Both the position numbers and the translations under genes were made by a program. This document shows positions 1 through 10,043 of a stretch of 64,000 bases of DNA, one piece after another. The stretch's first letter is position 1. The number at the start of each line of letters is the position of its first letter. A model generated the notes under the pieces. That model did not search any database, had not been told where the DNA came from, and saw only the letters and a program-made list of their open reading frames with translations. The stretch is from NCBI GenBank assembly GCA_022385805.1, contig MU277694.1:159559-223558 (forward strand), written 5' to 3'. Source of the DNA: Pilatotrama ljubarskyi (lineage: Eukaryota; Basidiomycota; Agaricomycetes; Polyporales; Polyporaceae).

Positions 1-967
1 AGGTGTACGTCGTCTCATATGCAGCTCTATAGGACGGTGCACACTTTCGCCTCCGCCCTCTATCCGCATGGCGGCGCGCGCCCTCTCTTGTCCAATGCAC
101 TCTCCTTCTTGACGCATTCCTTGTCCGTGCAGTGAGTACGTGAAGCCTTGCTTGTAGAGACTCCCCGGACACGTCTGTCTCAGCCCGCCAATGATCGTTG
201 TATATTCCGCTGCCCATTCAGTACGGTACGCCGTCTACACAGCCTGAGCTGGTCCCGACCGGTATCCTCTTCGCTATATCCTAGCGTCGCTAGATACTAC
301 TGCTTGCTGATTGATCTTTTAACGTACATTTGCCATAGTCTACGGTATTGCATCCCATCACCTTGCTCTCCCTGTCCCATTCAGTCATCTTGTACGTCTC
401 CGAGTCCTCCTCACCTACCCGGCCCCTGTACCTGCTGCTGTCGCCATGCTCCTGATCTATCGTGCTACGATCTCTTGTATGATCCTGGGTATCTGCGGAC
501 TCTGTCCGTCTGTATGTACCTCTTGCGCTCACCTCGCTATTCATCTGTACAGCTGCTTGATCTGCGCCGCCGACCGGTGTGCGTCCGTTGGCGTCCGCCG
601 TACCCATGCTCCCAACGGCCTGCTCAGCTGACGGACTGTATGTGGCCGAACTTGCCGAAACTGTCAGCGCTTCTGACTGCGTGCCATTTGCGACTCGATC
701 TGAGACTCCGACGTGATCTGACGTGCGGCGCTGCGCTGCGGCTCTGCGGAGCTGGGGGCTTTCTGACACCTCCTGTCAAGATCGTCCGACGCTGCACACA
801 GCCTCACGCCTCCGGATGCTCCCCGGCTGATGTCCTGACTCTGGGTATCCGAGAGATTCTTATGACAGTTGGCAGATTCCCTCAGACAAGCTCAGATCTT
901 GTGCAGAACGGGGATTGCCTGATCGTCTGCCGATCTGACTGCTCTGTTCCCAGACACTCGGACAGCG
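1..967. other. Stretch without a supportable gene
   Basis: Several frames stay open on both strands, but they are low-complexity (Cys/Ser/Pro or Arg rich), lack splice-site support and resemble no family I recognise. No telomere repeat is visible at the window edge. The helicase relic that ends at 968 does not continue leftward into this stretch. Confidence 0.5.
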
Positions 968-1246
968 TCAGCACTCCTCAGAACCTTGGCGATTTTCCTG
1001 ATGTGTCCCCGCTATGACCACTGAGTCCACCCCTAGCATCATCGCCTCCGCAACGTCTAGCTGCCATGGATATGGCCTTTTTCCCCCGGTAGCCTTGGCG
1101 AAGGCTTCCTCCATCTCAGCCCGGGTAGCAGCAGAATTGTAGCCTCGAGTTTTCGCGGCCGCATTCTGCGCGGCACGAAGGACTCGATATGAGTGTAAGC
1201 GACTGGCAGCGTGTCGGTCTTGCGACGAGTCAGCAGGTTCAGCCAT
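968..1246 (-). pseudogene. RecQ-like DEAD-box DNA helicase, N-terminal relic
   Basis: The minus-strand frame opens at an ATG (1246) and encodes about 80 residues ending in GKRPYPWQLDVAEAMMLG and then DSVVIAGT. This matches the Q-motif/motif I entry of the multicopy RecQ-like ATP-dependent helicases common in basidiomycete genomes (PWQLD..EA, then AGTGxGKT). Where the Walker A lysine should follow, the frame reads AGTHQEN. A shifted frame just beyond gives GKS and soon a stop. No helicase motifs II-VI (DExH, SAT, QxxGRxGR) were found downstream. I therefore call it a truncated, frameshifted pseudogene copy; the family is inferred from one motif block. It cannot be an active ATPase as it stands. 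Confidence 0.6.
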
Positions 1247-3010
1247 GTGTATGCGTGTAGTAGCAGCGCGGCACCTCTATCAGAACGAAGTCATATTGAG
1301 AGTCTTCTGCCCGCCGCGACGTCGGCGGGCCCGACGGCGCGCGGACATATATGGCAGGAGAGATTATCTGCGAGATCCATTTCCGATCCTATCTACGAGA
1401 TGTACGAGGCGTGACCTGATAAGCCGGGGCTACGTGGGCGCTAAAGCCAAGGGTATAGTCCTCTGTAAAAATGCCCCAGACGCCGGTGTGACCGCGGTGG
1501 TGGGGTGCGGGTGTATCACACCGCCGTCTGGGTACGAGACCAATGAGACGTGCATTGGACGGGGAGGGCCTGGTTGCAACTCGCTGTGGATTGGACGCTG
1601 ACTCGGGCGATCGAGTGCTTGACACGGGCTCCCTCTGGAAAAATGCTGTTTCCCGCCACGTGAGCCGTGTATTCCCGGAACGGCTCTCCACCCCGCACGG
1701 CCGCTCTTTCTCCCTCCTCCGCCTTCGTTTCCTATTGGCTCGTCCCCCGCCCCCGCCCTCCTGCTATCCAAGGCCATCGCCCGCCCTCGTCCTCATCGTC
1801 TTCCCCGTCTTCCAGGCCTCCTCACAGCGTCGAGACCACCATCCGCCGTCGACTTCGTCTCCGACCCACGCAGCCCCTTCAGACTCTCTGCGTGCCGCGC
1901 GCTCCGCTGCAGCATCCCGTTCTCGTTCTCTCATTTCCCGTCGGCCCCACTGCCCCTTGCTCTCCTGACCTCTCACGATGCGAAAATGTGTGTTCTTGAC
2001 GTACTCACCAGCGCGAAATGTTCCTTAATCCTCTGTGCCTCTCACGCGCCCTGGCCCTCCCCTACTCTTGCCTTCGCCTCGGTCGTGTGACTTTACATGA
2101 GCGTACTTAGAGCTCTTCGCAGCGATGCGGTCATGTTCCGCTCGTCAGCACGACTCGCGAAGGTCCAAATGTTCATGGGAACCACGGCGGGTGATGTCGT
2201 CGTACGTACTGTAGTGCAAGGGTAGGCTCGTACGCGTAGCAAGCACGCTTACGGATCTTCGTCGCGCACAGCCCGGACGCGGCTGTCCGCAGTTGGGTTG
2301 CATGGGTACAGCTCGGGGTGTGCGGTATGCCTCGAGGGGAGCAGGAACCGAGACGAGGCTCTGTACCACGTGCAGAGAGTGCGTTTCAGACGTTGCATGT
2401 CAAGTTTACTCTGCCTTTGACCGTGATCTACGTCTCACAGCGAAGGCATGCGCTTGCCCAACCGCTGAGGTATTGTGCCTTTCACCATCATTCACTCGTG
2501 AAGTTCATGTGCGCCCGCTCACTCCGTTCATTCAGGCTGAGCACACGCTAGGCATACATGACCCGTCAATCCACGCTCTTTCGATAGACAATATGGGGCC
2601 TGTATGTCTGCAAGGCCAAATTCTCAATCGCGTCCGGCGCTATCACTTAAAGTGACCGTACCTGCCCATGGCCAGCTAAAGGTGCGTCAGTTTGTCCGGA
2701 GTGCAGAGAGGAAACGTGCCTGCCATGCCAAACGTGGCTATAACGGCCGTAAGGTCGTGTTCGCTCTGCCGGTCCGACGGCCCTTCCTCTTCGTTTTCTT
2801 GCGATGGCGCAGCGCATGCTGCGCTTGCTCATTGGCGTGCAGGTTTTGCAGTTCCCGCTCAGCAACCTCCTTCTCTGAGCCGTCACTATACAGGATTGGC
2901 TGCTTCAACTGCCTGGTGCCTCCCGTCTTCTCGATCTTTCGCGATCCTGTTCGTTCGTTTGCAACAAGCAATACGGTAGGTCAGGTCAGGCCCTTTGCTG
3001 CGTTGCTAGT
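1247..3010. other. Gene-poor stretch
   Basis: Only short frames without recognisable motifs are present. A C-rich promoter-like tract lies near 1735-1830. On the minus strand around 2740-2970 a short frame has a Lys/Arg-rich end (RHRKKTKRKGRRTGR) that could be a degraded transposase or nuclear-protein tail, but nothing confirms this. Confidence 0.4.
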
Positions 3011-3268
3011 TCATTGCTGTGTTGTCACGAATCTGCGATATTCAATGTTTGATCTCCGAGCAAAGTCCTCGGCGCGCCCGACGGGCGAGCGGATGTCCGA
3101 ACCAGCCCCCGTGAATATGCGCTCGGGCACAGCGTCCCGGCTCACCGGGGTGCGCAGAGGACCAAGCTCAAGCTGGAGTCCTGCAGTCGGAGGTGAGGAG
3201 AGCTGAGTTTGCAAGGTGTCCAAACGATGTGACGCCCGCTGCAGACGTTCATGCGGAGCCAAGGCCAT
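3011..3268 (-). CDS. Small hypothetical ORF (85 aa)
   Basis: A complete minus-strand frame runs from an ATG at 3268 to a stop at 3011. The product has balanced composition with an N-terminal amphipathic stretch (LAPHERLQRASHRLDTLQTQ), which looks more protein-like than the surrounding frames. It matches no family I recognise, and no flanking splice sites extend it. It lies in the decayed left arm, so it may be an exon of a dead gene or a chance frame. Confidence 0.15.
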   Translation of the reverse strand: MALAPHERLQRASHRLDTLQTQLSSPPTAGLQLELGPLRTPVSRDAVPERIFTGAGSDIRSPVGRAEDFARRSNIEYRRFVTTQQ

Positions 3269-3808
3269 CTTTGGCTCCGAAGGAACCCTCCTTCTGAACT
3301 CTCGCTGGCACTCGGAGGAAGCCTATTTAGACGGCGTCTCGAGCAGGCAGAGAGTTTGTTGGAACGACCGCGAAGTGTTGAGTAGTCTTCGAGCAGGTGA
3401 GGCGTCGCCTCGACTGATCACACTCAACTGCGTGGCCTGTATCCTCTCAGGTACGTCGGCGGAGGAAGGTGTAAATTCGCGATGGCGGACATCTCAGGCT
3501 TTGGCTGGCTTTTTCTGGATCGCCGGGTACTGCCGTCTTGTCATAGTGCCCCGCTTTCTCTGAGGAATATAGGCTAGGGCCTGTATGACATGCAGCTAGG
3601 GCAACACTCCACATCCATCTTCGAGTACCAGAACCTGCTGCGCCTATCTAGGTCAGTCATAGACATATGTCAGCACGCTGAGCCTGCCACTGAAGTCATC
3701 TCAGCCTATTCATAGCCCCCTGCAGCCTTCTCTCGACCAAGGAAGCCACGCATGCGCAGTGACTTAGTCTCTGCGCTTTCCCATCGACAAGCTCGAACTT
3801 ACTAGCAA

Positions 3809-3905
3809 GGTAGTGCGTTCCGCCCAGGTCGTACTCGGCCGAGCGCAGCACCTCTCGTAAACCCTGGTAAGCAGTCTTTAGTGTCAGTCCCTGGGTGCGT
3901 AGCAT
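3809..3905 (-). other. Isolated exon-like segment
   Basis: On the minus strand an acceptor-like AG precedes 3905, and a good GTAAGT donor follows the segment at about 3808. Between them the frame encodes about 32 residues including LREVLRSAEYDLGGTHYLA, which has normal coding composition. No neighbouring exons could be joined to it. It may be a remnant of a broken multi-exon gene. Confidence 0.2.
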
Positions 3906-6679
3906 CTTGCGTCCAGACCAGAAGAGAGCTTACTATGCAGCTGCGGCGAGGACAGACTCCCGCGAACGGGAGCGCACCCTGCAAGCTGCGACTCAGTACT
4001 GGCACTGCTGCGCTGCATGAAATGTCGAGATAAGTGGCTTCTGTGGCTCAAGCGCAGCCATGGTCCAGACGGGCAGTGAGCCCGAGCTGAGGTTGCGGGC
4101 TTGTACGGGGCCGCCAGGTCGAGCAACCACCTACCCGAGCTCGCGCAGCATTTCCTTGCATTCCTCACCGCGCGTACGTGGCCGCTCGGTGGAAGAATGC
4201 TAGGAAGTCGAGCGGTCAGTATAGGTGCGGATCCCCGTGCGTGCCTCTCCAGGCATGATGATAACCGCTTCCATGGACGCTTGTGGGTCCACCTGCAGCC
4301 GCACGCGTCCTGGGAGGTACCGTATGTGGCGTGCATCGCAATGCTACTGGATGTCACAGCAACTATGAATCCTGGGATTGCATGGGAAGCGTTTACTCTT
4401 TCTCGCCTCCGCCGTCCCTCGGCTTAGTCCAGAGTAGCCGCGGCCGAACGCAGCTACGCGAGGAACGAACACGACGGTCACTTGACAGCACCCGCAGTCG
4501 GTTACCCGCCTAGCAGACTGTCTGCAGGCGTGCACACGAACAGAGATTTCCGTGCGTCCGAACGTCCCATTCCATGCTTCTCGAACGTCAGCGATGCGCT
4601 CACTCTGAGTCGTGCAACGTCCGGGTCGCGACTCGATACGCATGCACTGGACGTCGCGTCCGGGTCGCTGCTCGAGTCCGGTTCGGAGACTTGCTCTTCC
4701 GAGGAAGCGTAACGTACGAGTCGAATGCTCCAGACTTAGAGCATATACGTTACAGCTGCTGGACACGTACGCTCGCCTCGCCGCGTCGCGCCTGTCAAGA
4801 AATAGCCTTCTCAGGCGCTACACCGAGCCGCGCACGCCCCAGATCGCCCCGCGTCGACCTTCGTCCAGTAATCGTATCCGGATGGGCGGAGGACTACGAA
4901 CGTGCTAGCTCGCTCCGGAGCTGCCAACGACGCTCGCGCTGAGGCTCGTGCCACAAAACCGTACTATCCGGCTCCGTGCCAGCTGTAGTACGACGCGCGG
5001 GCCGTAAGAGACAGCCTGATTTCCTGACCGCAGGATATCCGCCTCGGTTCCGCTCACGTCCGGAGGTGGTCCACGTACCGAACAAGCTATGGAAACCGCA
5101 TACGGTGCGGTGTGGTACGCACGATGGCGGCCCTGGTTGGCCATGGGCAGGTTGGGGGGCTGGATGGTACGATCGGCGTGAGCCGCGCGCGCGGGTCCTG
5201 TAAATCATCGCGAGACCGTGCCGATTGCAGGGACCCTTCCACATGGGAGGCATATATACAGACAGAATGCGGGGATGTGGGCATGTGTGGTGCCAGTGAC
5301 GGGCACTGTAGTCGTAGTCGCATTTCTATGAATGAGCGAAGCCTGTACCGGATTTTCGGATATGCATGGTACTGGAGGTGGGCCTCGAGGTGTGGGTTAC
5401 ACGGCTTACGTTGACGGGTCATGATCAGGATACTCGGATAGCTCCTCTCCAAGCTACATGACTACCGCGTTCTAAGCAGAAGGTCCTGTCAGGGGTGCAT
5501 CCACGAACTTCAGTCAGGATGCATGCGCTAGAGCTACATATGACATAGCAAGCTTAAGCTTCTCAGCAAGACGTTCGGCGCGCGCACGGAGCGCCGCGGC
5601 GTGCCATACCGAACCCTGTATATATCCGTCGAACTCGGTTCATTTTTGTTCTTTGTCAAGCACGTGTGACAGACATACTTGTTTTTGTGAGGGCGCGAGG
5701 AGAGGTCGCCAAGCAACTCCGCTGGAATTTCAACTACCTAACTACACCAGCAGCTTCGCAAGCGAGCAGGTCCATGAGGTACACTGTAAACATATGAGCA
5801 CTCCGCGGAAGCGCGACCATATGTAAAAGCGGATATCGATCGACCACAGAGCTAAGAGAGCTATGCGGACGGGTAGCAGACTTTAAATTCGAGAGGGTAC
5901 ACGCTGCGTCTCGCGGATTGGGCGAGAGCAGCGGTTTAACAAGGAGAGTGCGTATTTGTAAGAGGATTAAGATCGAATCAGCACGGACTACGTATAGCTA
6001 GCGGCGCGAGCAGGCGATCGGGTGCGGGAGGTACCGTACGGTTACACTGGTGGTCGGGAGATCGAGACTGAAGACGGACGGCAGACTGAAGCCGAACTGA
6101 GCAATTGTTGTGCACACGAACAATAGGAGCGGGTGAGAGATAGTGAAGAGGAAGAGGCGCGTGAAGGATAACAGGGAGAAGACGTGTAATGTCGATGGTT
6201 GTCGGGTAAGCAGTACGTACGAGTATGCGAATGCGGCGTGCGTGCAGGCAATGCAGAGAGAAGAAGCGAGACAAGGACTTTGAAACCGGATTACTGCGAG
6301 AGCGAGAGTAGAGTAACGGTGCACGTTGCAAGGGGTTGGAAAACCCGGATTGGGAATTGCCCGGGGCGTGCGCGGCAGGAGCACAAGGCAGGCGAGACTA
6401 GAGCGGCTTCGCCCAGAAGCTAGGCGGCGCCGCTCAATCCCAGGGCGTTCCGAACCGCAAGCGGCAGTGGGTGTGTTCTATGGATACAGTAGGTTGGCGT
6501 CCGTCGGCGGCAAGGCATCTCGACGCAGGTCGTTCAGATGTTACAGCGGAGCGTGGTCCGCGGAGCGGTGATAATGTGCCTGCGCGGCAATGGCGCGGCG
6601 GCGGGTGGGGCATGTACTGCAGCGCAGCACGGCGCATGCGCATGCTTCGAGGATCGGAGCGGCGCCGGCGAAGGTTTAC
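3906..6679. other. Gene-poor stretch
   Basis: No frame is recognisable on either strand. A short imperfect direct repeat around gcgtccgggtcgc occurs near 4618-4680. The 5980-6390 part is pyrimidine-rich on the minus strand. The Bud6 relic should continue into this stretch if it were intact, but no AIP3 C-terminal coiled-coil coding sequence is present. Confidence 0.4.
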
Positions 6680-7967
6680 CTGTCGCGCAGGGTCGTCCCT
6701 GGCGCGACGGATAAGCGATCGTTGTCCTTTGTGCGGCCCACGGCGGCCCAGTAGGGCGACTGCTTGCGCTGAAGGCCCTGGAGAAGGTCGACGACGGTCC
6801 TGCGTATCCGCACCGAGTAGCGCGCGAGTACTTCAGGAGAAGGGTCCTCGGCAAGCATCCCTTCGAGGACTGTCCGCAAGGCGATGGGGATGTCGTACAG
6901 GTCGCTGCAGGTTCAGATATGAGCGGGTGTCCTGGAACGCACACAAACAGAAGACAAGCAACGTGTGGAAGGGAATGAATTGGAAGATATTCGTAAGACA
7001 GTAAGGGCAGTAAGCGCAATGAGAGCAAATGCGGCAAGGCCAGAACCCAACAATAGGACACGGCGAAGGCTGAGAATAGGCTGGGAGCGTGGTGGACCGG
7101 CGCTGGGAGAGCCGGCCAAGAGCCGGGAGCAGAAGCCCGAGTCAGGGAGAGTGAAGGGATCGGGTAAGAATGAAGCGAAGACAGCCCCGAGGCCGAGCAA
7201 GCAGTCCGACCACACCGGAGGAAGCGCCAGAGCAAGCGGTGACGTGACCTGCTGTGCCGCCCGACGTGCCGGGCACCGCGGAGCGGCCGCAGTGCGCTCG
7301 CAGCAGACGGCAGACAGCACAAGACAGCGACGGGCAAGACCAGGCGGGACGAGTGCAGAGATGTCGCGCACAAGACCGACGTGTGGCCGGATATGGAAGG
7401 GCGGATAAAGTACAAGGAGGCGTGCGGGAACGCGAAAAATGCAGAAGAATGCAAAGAAGACAGAACCTTGTAGCAAGTGAGACTGAAACTCACCTCATGT
7501 CGACGCCTACGCGCCAGAATGCGTGCACGGTGGAGTCGAACTGGCTGCCGACGAGGAGGAACGCGTCGCTCACGTCGCCTTGACCAGCAGAGCCTTGCGC
7601 CCACAGGCTGATTACTTCCTGGAGCTGCTTCGTGAGGCTCAGCAGTCGCGACACCGCGCGCTGAACCTCGGACTCTGCGCGGGTAGAGGGATGGGGGGAG
7701 GGCAAAGAACTCGTGGAGGATGAGGGAGATATGGGGGATGCTGAAGGAGCCATGGATGAGGAAGACGAGGTGGTACAGGTGGAATCCGCCGATGCTGGTC
7801 GGCGGGAGGTCTGCAGAGCCGTGTGAGTGATTGCGCGAGCGAGAGGACCCAGGGATACGTACGTTGACAGTGATGTGCGATGGCCTGGGGAGCTTGCGGG
7901 GCCACGATACGGGGGTGATGGGCTGTCCGACCACGAAGCTGCTGGGGTGGATGGGGAGAGGCTGCAT
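6680..7967 (-). pseudogene. BUD6: Bud6/AIP3 actin-interacting polarity factor, N-terminal fragment
   Basis: Three minus-strand exons splice in phase: 7967-7863, 7810-7494 and 6904-6680, giving 215 codons. The start ATG opens a short Pro-rich leader followed by a Ser-rich tract. The conserved AIP3 N-terminal block follows: a region like SLTKQLQEVISLWAQG, then VSDAFLLVG..FDSTV..F...GVDMSDL, then LRTVLEGMLAEDPSPEVLARY and VDLLQGLQRKQS. In the family this protein nucleates actin with formins at polarity sites, and it normally continues for several hundred more residues with a coiled-coil core. After the GTAAAC donor at 6679 no further exon can be found in the remaining 6.6 kb. The second intron (7493-6905) is 589 nt, far longer than others here. 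I read it as a truncated copy. A very distant exon or an assembly break is the alternative. Confidence 0.7.
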
Positions 7968-8686
7968 GGTGACCAGCGCCAGGAAGAGGTAGAGAACGGA
8001 GAGGGCTGCGGATGGGCGGAGGGAGGGGGGGGAGGATATAAGTACTGAGGACGGCTACACTATAGGGAGACTGGGTGCGATGGAATCGAGACCAAGGAGA
8101 GAACGGAGTCCGCCAGGACCGGGGACTAAGGCCATTCTGGCGCCCTGTGCGGGCGTACTCATATAGTAATCGGCTTCCTCGCTGCCGCCGGTGTTGCCGC
8201 CACAACGCTTCTGCGCTTCCAACTTACCTAATCCTCCACTGCACCGGATTCAGCGCCATCCCCCCGCCGCCCGCGCCCGCGCGCCCCGCCGATCCGTTTC
8301 ACGCTAGACACCGCGACATCTCCGAGCTCAATTGTGCGCCGCCCACCACGTCGCACTCGACTCGCCCAACCCTCTCCGCGGACGGTGCGGGGAGCTACGG
8401 GCAGCGCACGCCGCTGCTCGTGCTGCGCTCGGCAACGTTTGTCCAGATTGACTGTATTCCACGCGCCATAGGTTTCCAGAAGGCCGCGAGCATTCTCCCG
8501 ACAACAGGTAGCCTAGTGTGCAACTTATCGGAGATCTCACCATCTCGCCAGGGCGCCCTCGAGTTGAGCTCACGGCTCAGTCCGCTCTTTGCCGTCCCCA
8601 CGCATGCGGCAACCGGCGTCGCTCTCTCACCTGCACCAGCGCGCCTCCCCGCAAATGGCCCATCGTCCCTGACCCCGAGCGCCCAT
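7968..8686. other. Region upstream of the Bud6 fragment, no supported gene
   Basis: This holds the Bud6-fragment promoter side. A plus-strand frame from about 8089 encodes a short basic leader, then a hydrophobic stretch like APCAGVLI that resumes in another frame as GFLAAAGVAATTLL after a one- to two-base shift. That could be a broken single-pass membrane peptide, but support is weak. A long open plus-strand frame (8075-8767) runs into the inverted-repeat element and has no recognisable motif. Confidence 0.3.
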
Positions 8687-8689
8687 AAT

Positions 8690-8718
8690 CACTGGGTGGA
8701 AGGACCTCGGAGTCGGAG
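8690..8718 (+). repeat. Left terminal inverted repeat of the 1,351-bp element
   Basis: 29 nt, identical to the reverse complement of 10012-10040. It is preceded by AAT. Confidence 0.9.
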
Positions 8719-10011
8719 GTGTAGTGGTTCAGAGTCGCTGATAATAGATCCCAATTTCGGACTTTGAACGCGCGAAGAGCTCTAACCGTCGGGTGGCTGC
8801 GGGCTACCGTGGGTTTGTCTGGATTGGCCATGCACTCGAGGTTAGAGTGCGTGAGCCATCCGCAGGTCGGTATAGCTGCAAGTAGCTCTCCCACACCCAT
8901 CTAGTCAACCTTCGAGCTCGAGCCATTATCCATGGTGCAGTAGGTGAGCATGCTCCAATTCAGAAATATCATATTTTTGGGAATGCATACATATTGGGTG
9001 ATTTAAATGATAGGTTATATATTGGCTGCCATAATATCCTATAATACATCGCACACCGCACCGGTACATCGCCGACGCAGCATATGCTCACCGGAGATGT
9101 ATGTATTCCACCTCATCCCGGGTCTGACTCCGATTTGCCGATGTCGACGACCACTTGAACATATGATCCTGCTACATAACCGCGTTTTAAGAGCTGGTAT
9201 CAAGTCATGACAACGCATACACTCACCATGAATGTCCGTAATGATGAGGGTAACCTCCGTAAGCACTCCGCCCGACCTGTGTGCCGGCGAAGCTATACTC
9301 ATGGGAATGCTATCTATTTCAGTAGCTGACAGCATGGTATAGGAACATGGGAGCTTACCGCATATCTCTTCATTATCGAACAGGCAGCCTCCCAATCGGG
9401 TTGGTTGCGCTGGCGAAAGTGGAAAGACGGCCAGTTCAGCATATATGAGGGTGTGACTATGTTAACGGCGACTTACACTCTGAGATAGCCGACTATATGC
9501 GCCTTCGTATGCGGAAGTGTCTTAGCGGTGGCTTAAGGATGAGCAATATGAACGTACTGACCGCTCCCCTGTTAGCTATGTGCCGGTGGACCATAGGAGG
9601 GACTGCAGCGGGAGAATGCCCAGGGAGCGGTAGGGAAGAGGTGAGGCGTGTCGTGGGCGGAAGCAAGGAGCGACGAGTTACGTTACAGTCGGCCATCCGA
9701 GCTTAAAAAAGCCTGCCAAAAAGCCCTCTGCCCCGGACTCAGCCGTGCTCCTCGGTAGTCCCGTTGAGACCTTAGGGACAGCCTTGCAGTTGAGACTCGG
9801 AGTACACGAGGTAGACGCAGTTATTACGAGGGAGTCCGAGCTATTGATGAGCGTAGAGCGGCGCGTCGAGTCTGGGCTTGGAGTGCCCGTGACCGCGTCG
9901 GGCTCTCACAGTTATTCGAGCTCCGCAATATGGCGTCTATTCTAACCCTTGCAATAGCTTAGGGTGGATGGTAATAGCTAATAGTCTGTGACTGGTTCAC
10001 GTCTATTACCG

Positions 10012-10040
10012 CTCCGACTCCGAGGTCCTTCCACCCAGTG
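10012..10040 (-). repeat. Right terminal inverted repeat of the 1,351-bp element
   Basis: 29 nt, reverse complement of 8690-8718. It is followed by AAT. Confidence 0.9.
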
Positions 10041-10043
10041 AAT

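Larger units (their letters stand above)
8690..10040. mobile_element. Non-autonomous DNA transposon with 29-bp TIRs and 3-bp TSD (CACTG ends)
   Basis: Perfect 29-bp inverted repeats bound this 1,351-bp segment at 8690-8718 and 10012-10040. Both begin CACTGGGTGGAAGG when read inward. The trinucleotide AAT directly flanks both ends (8687-8689 and 10041-10043), as expected for a target-site duplication. Inside, no transposase-like frame is visible, only short unrelated frames, so it would need a transposase supplied elsewhere. A 3-bp duplication with ends starting CACT fits the CACTA/EnSpm (CMC) superfamily. PIF/Harbinger also makes 3-bp duplications and is the main alternative. Boundaries are seen directly; superfamily is inference. 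Confidence 0.82.

Noticed and set aside
1..60. Possible telomere or subtelomere end
   Set aside because: No TTAGGG-type repeat is visible.
148..1017. Long plus-strand open frame of 289 codons
   Set aside because: Low-complexity Cys/Ser/Arg/Pro composition, antisense to another open frame, no motif or splice support.
2659..5155. Inverted match around acctgcccatggcca (near 2659 and near 5140)
   Set aside because: Only about 15 nt, and it contains the palindrome CCATGG, so chance is likely; no flanking duplication.
6534..7967. 477-codon minus-strand frame read straight through
   Set aside because: It reads through introns of the Bud6 fragment; only its first 35 codons (7967-7863) are an exon. 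The spliced exons match the AIP3 domain and the straight read does not.
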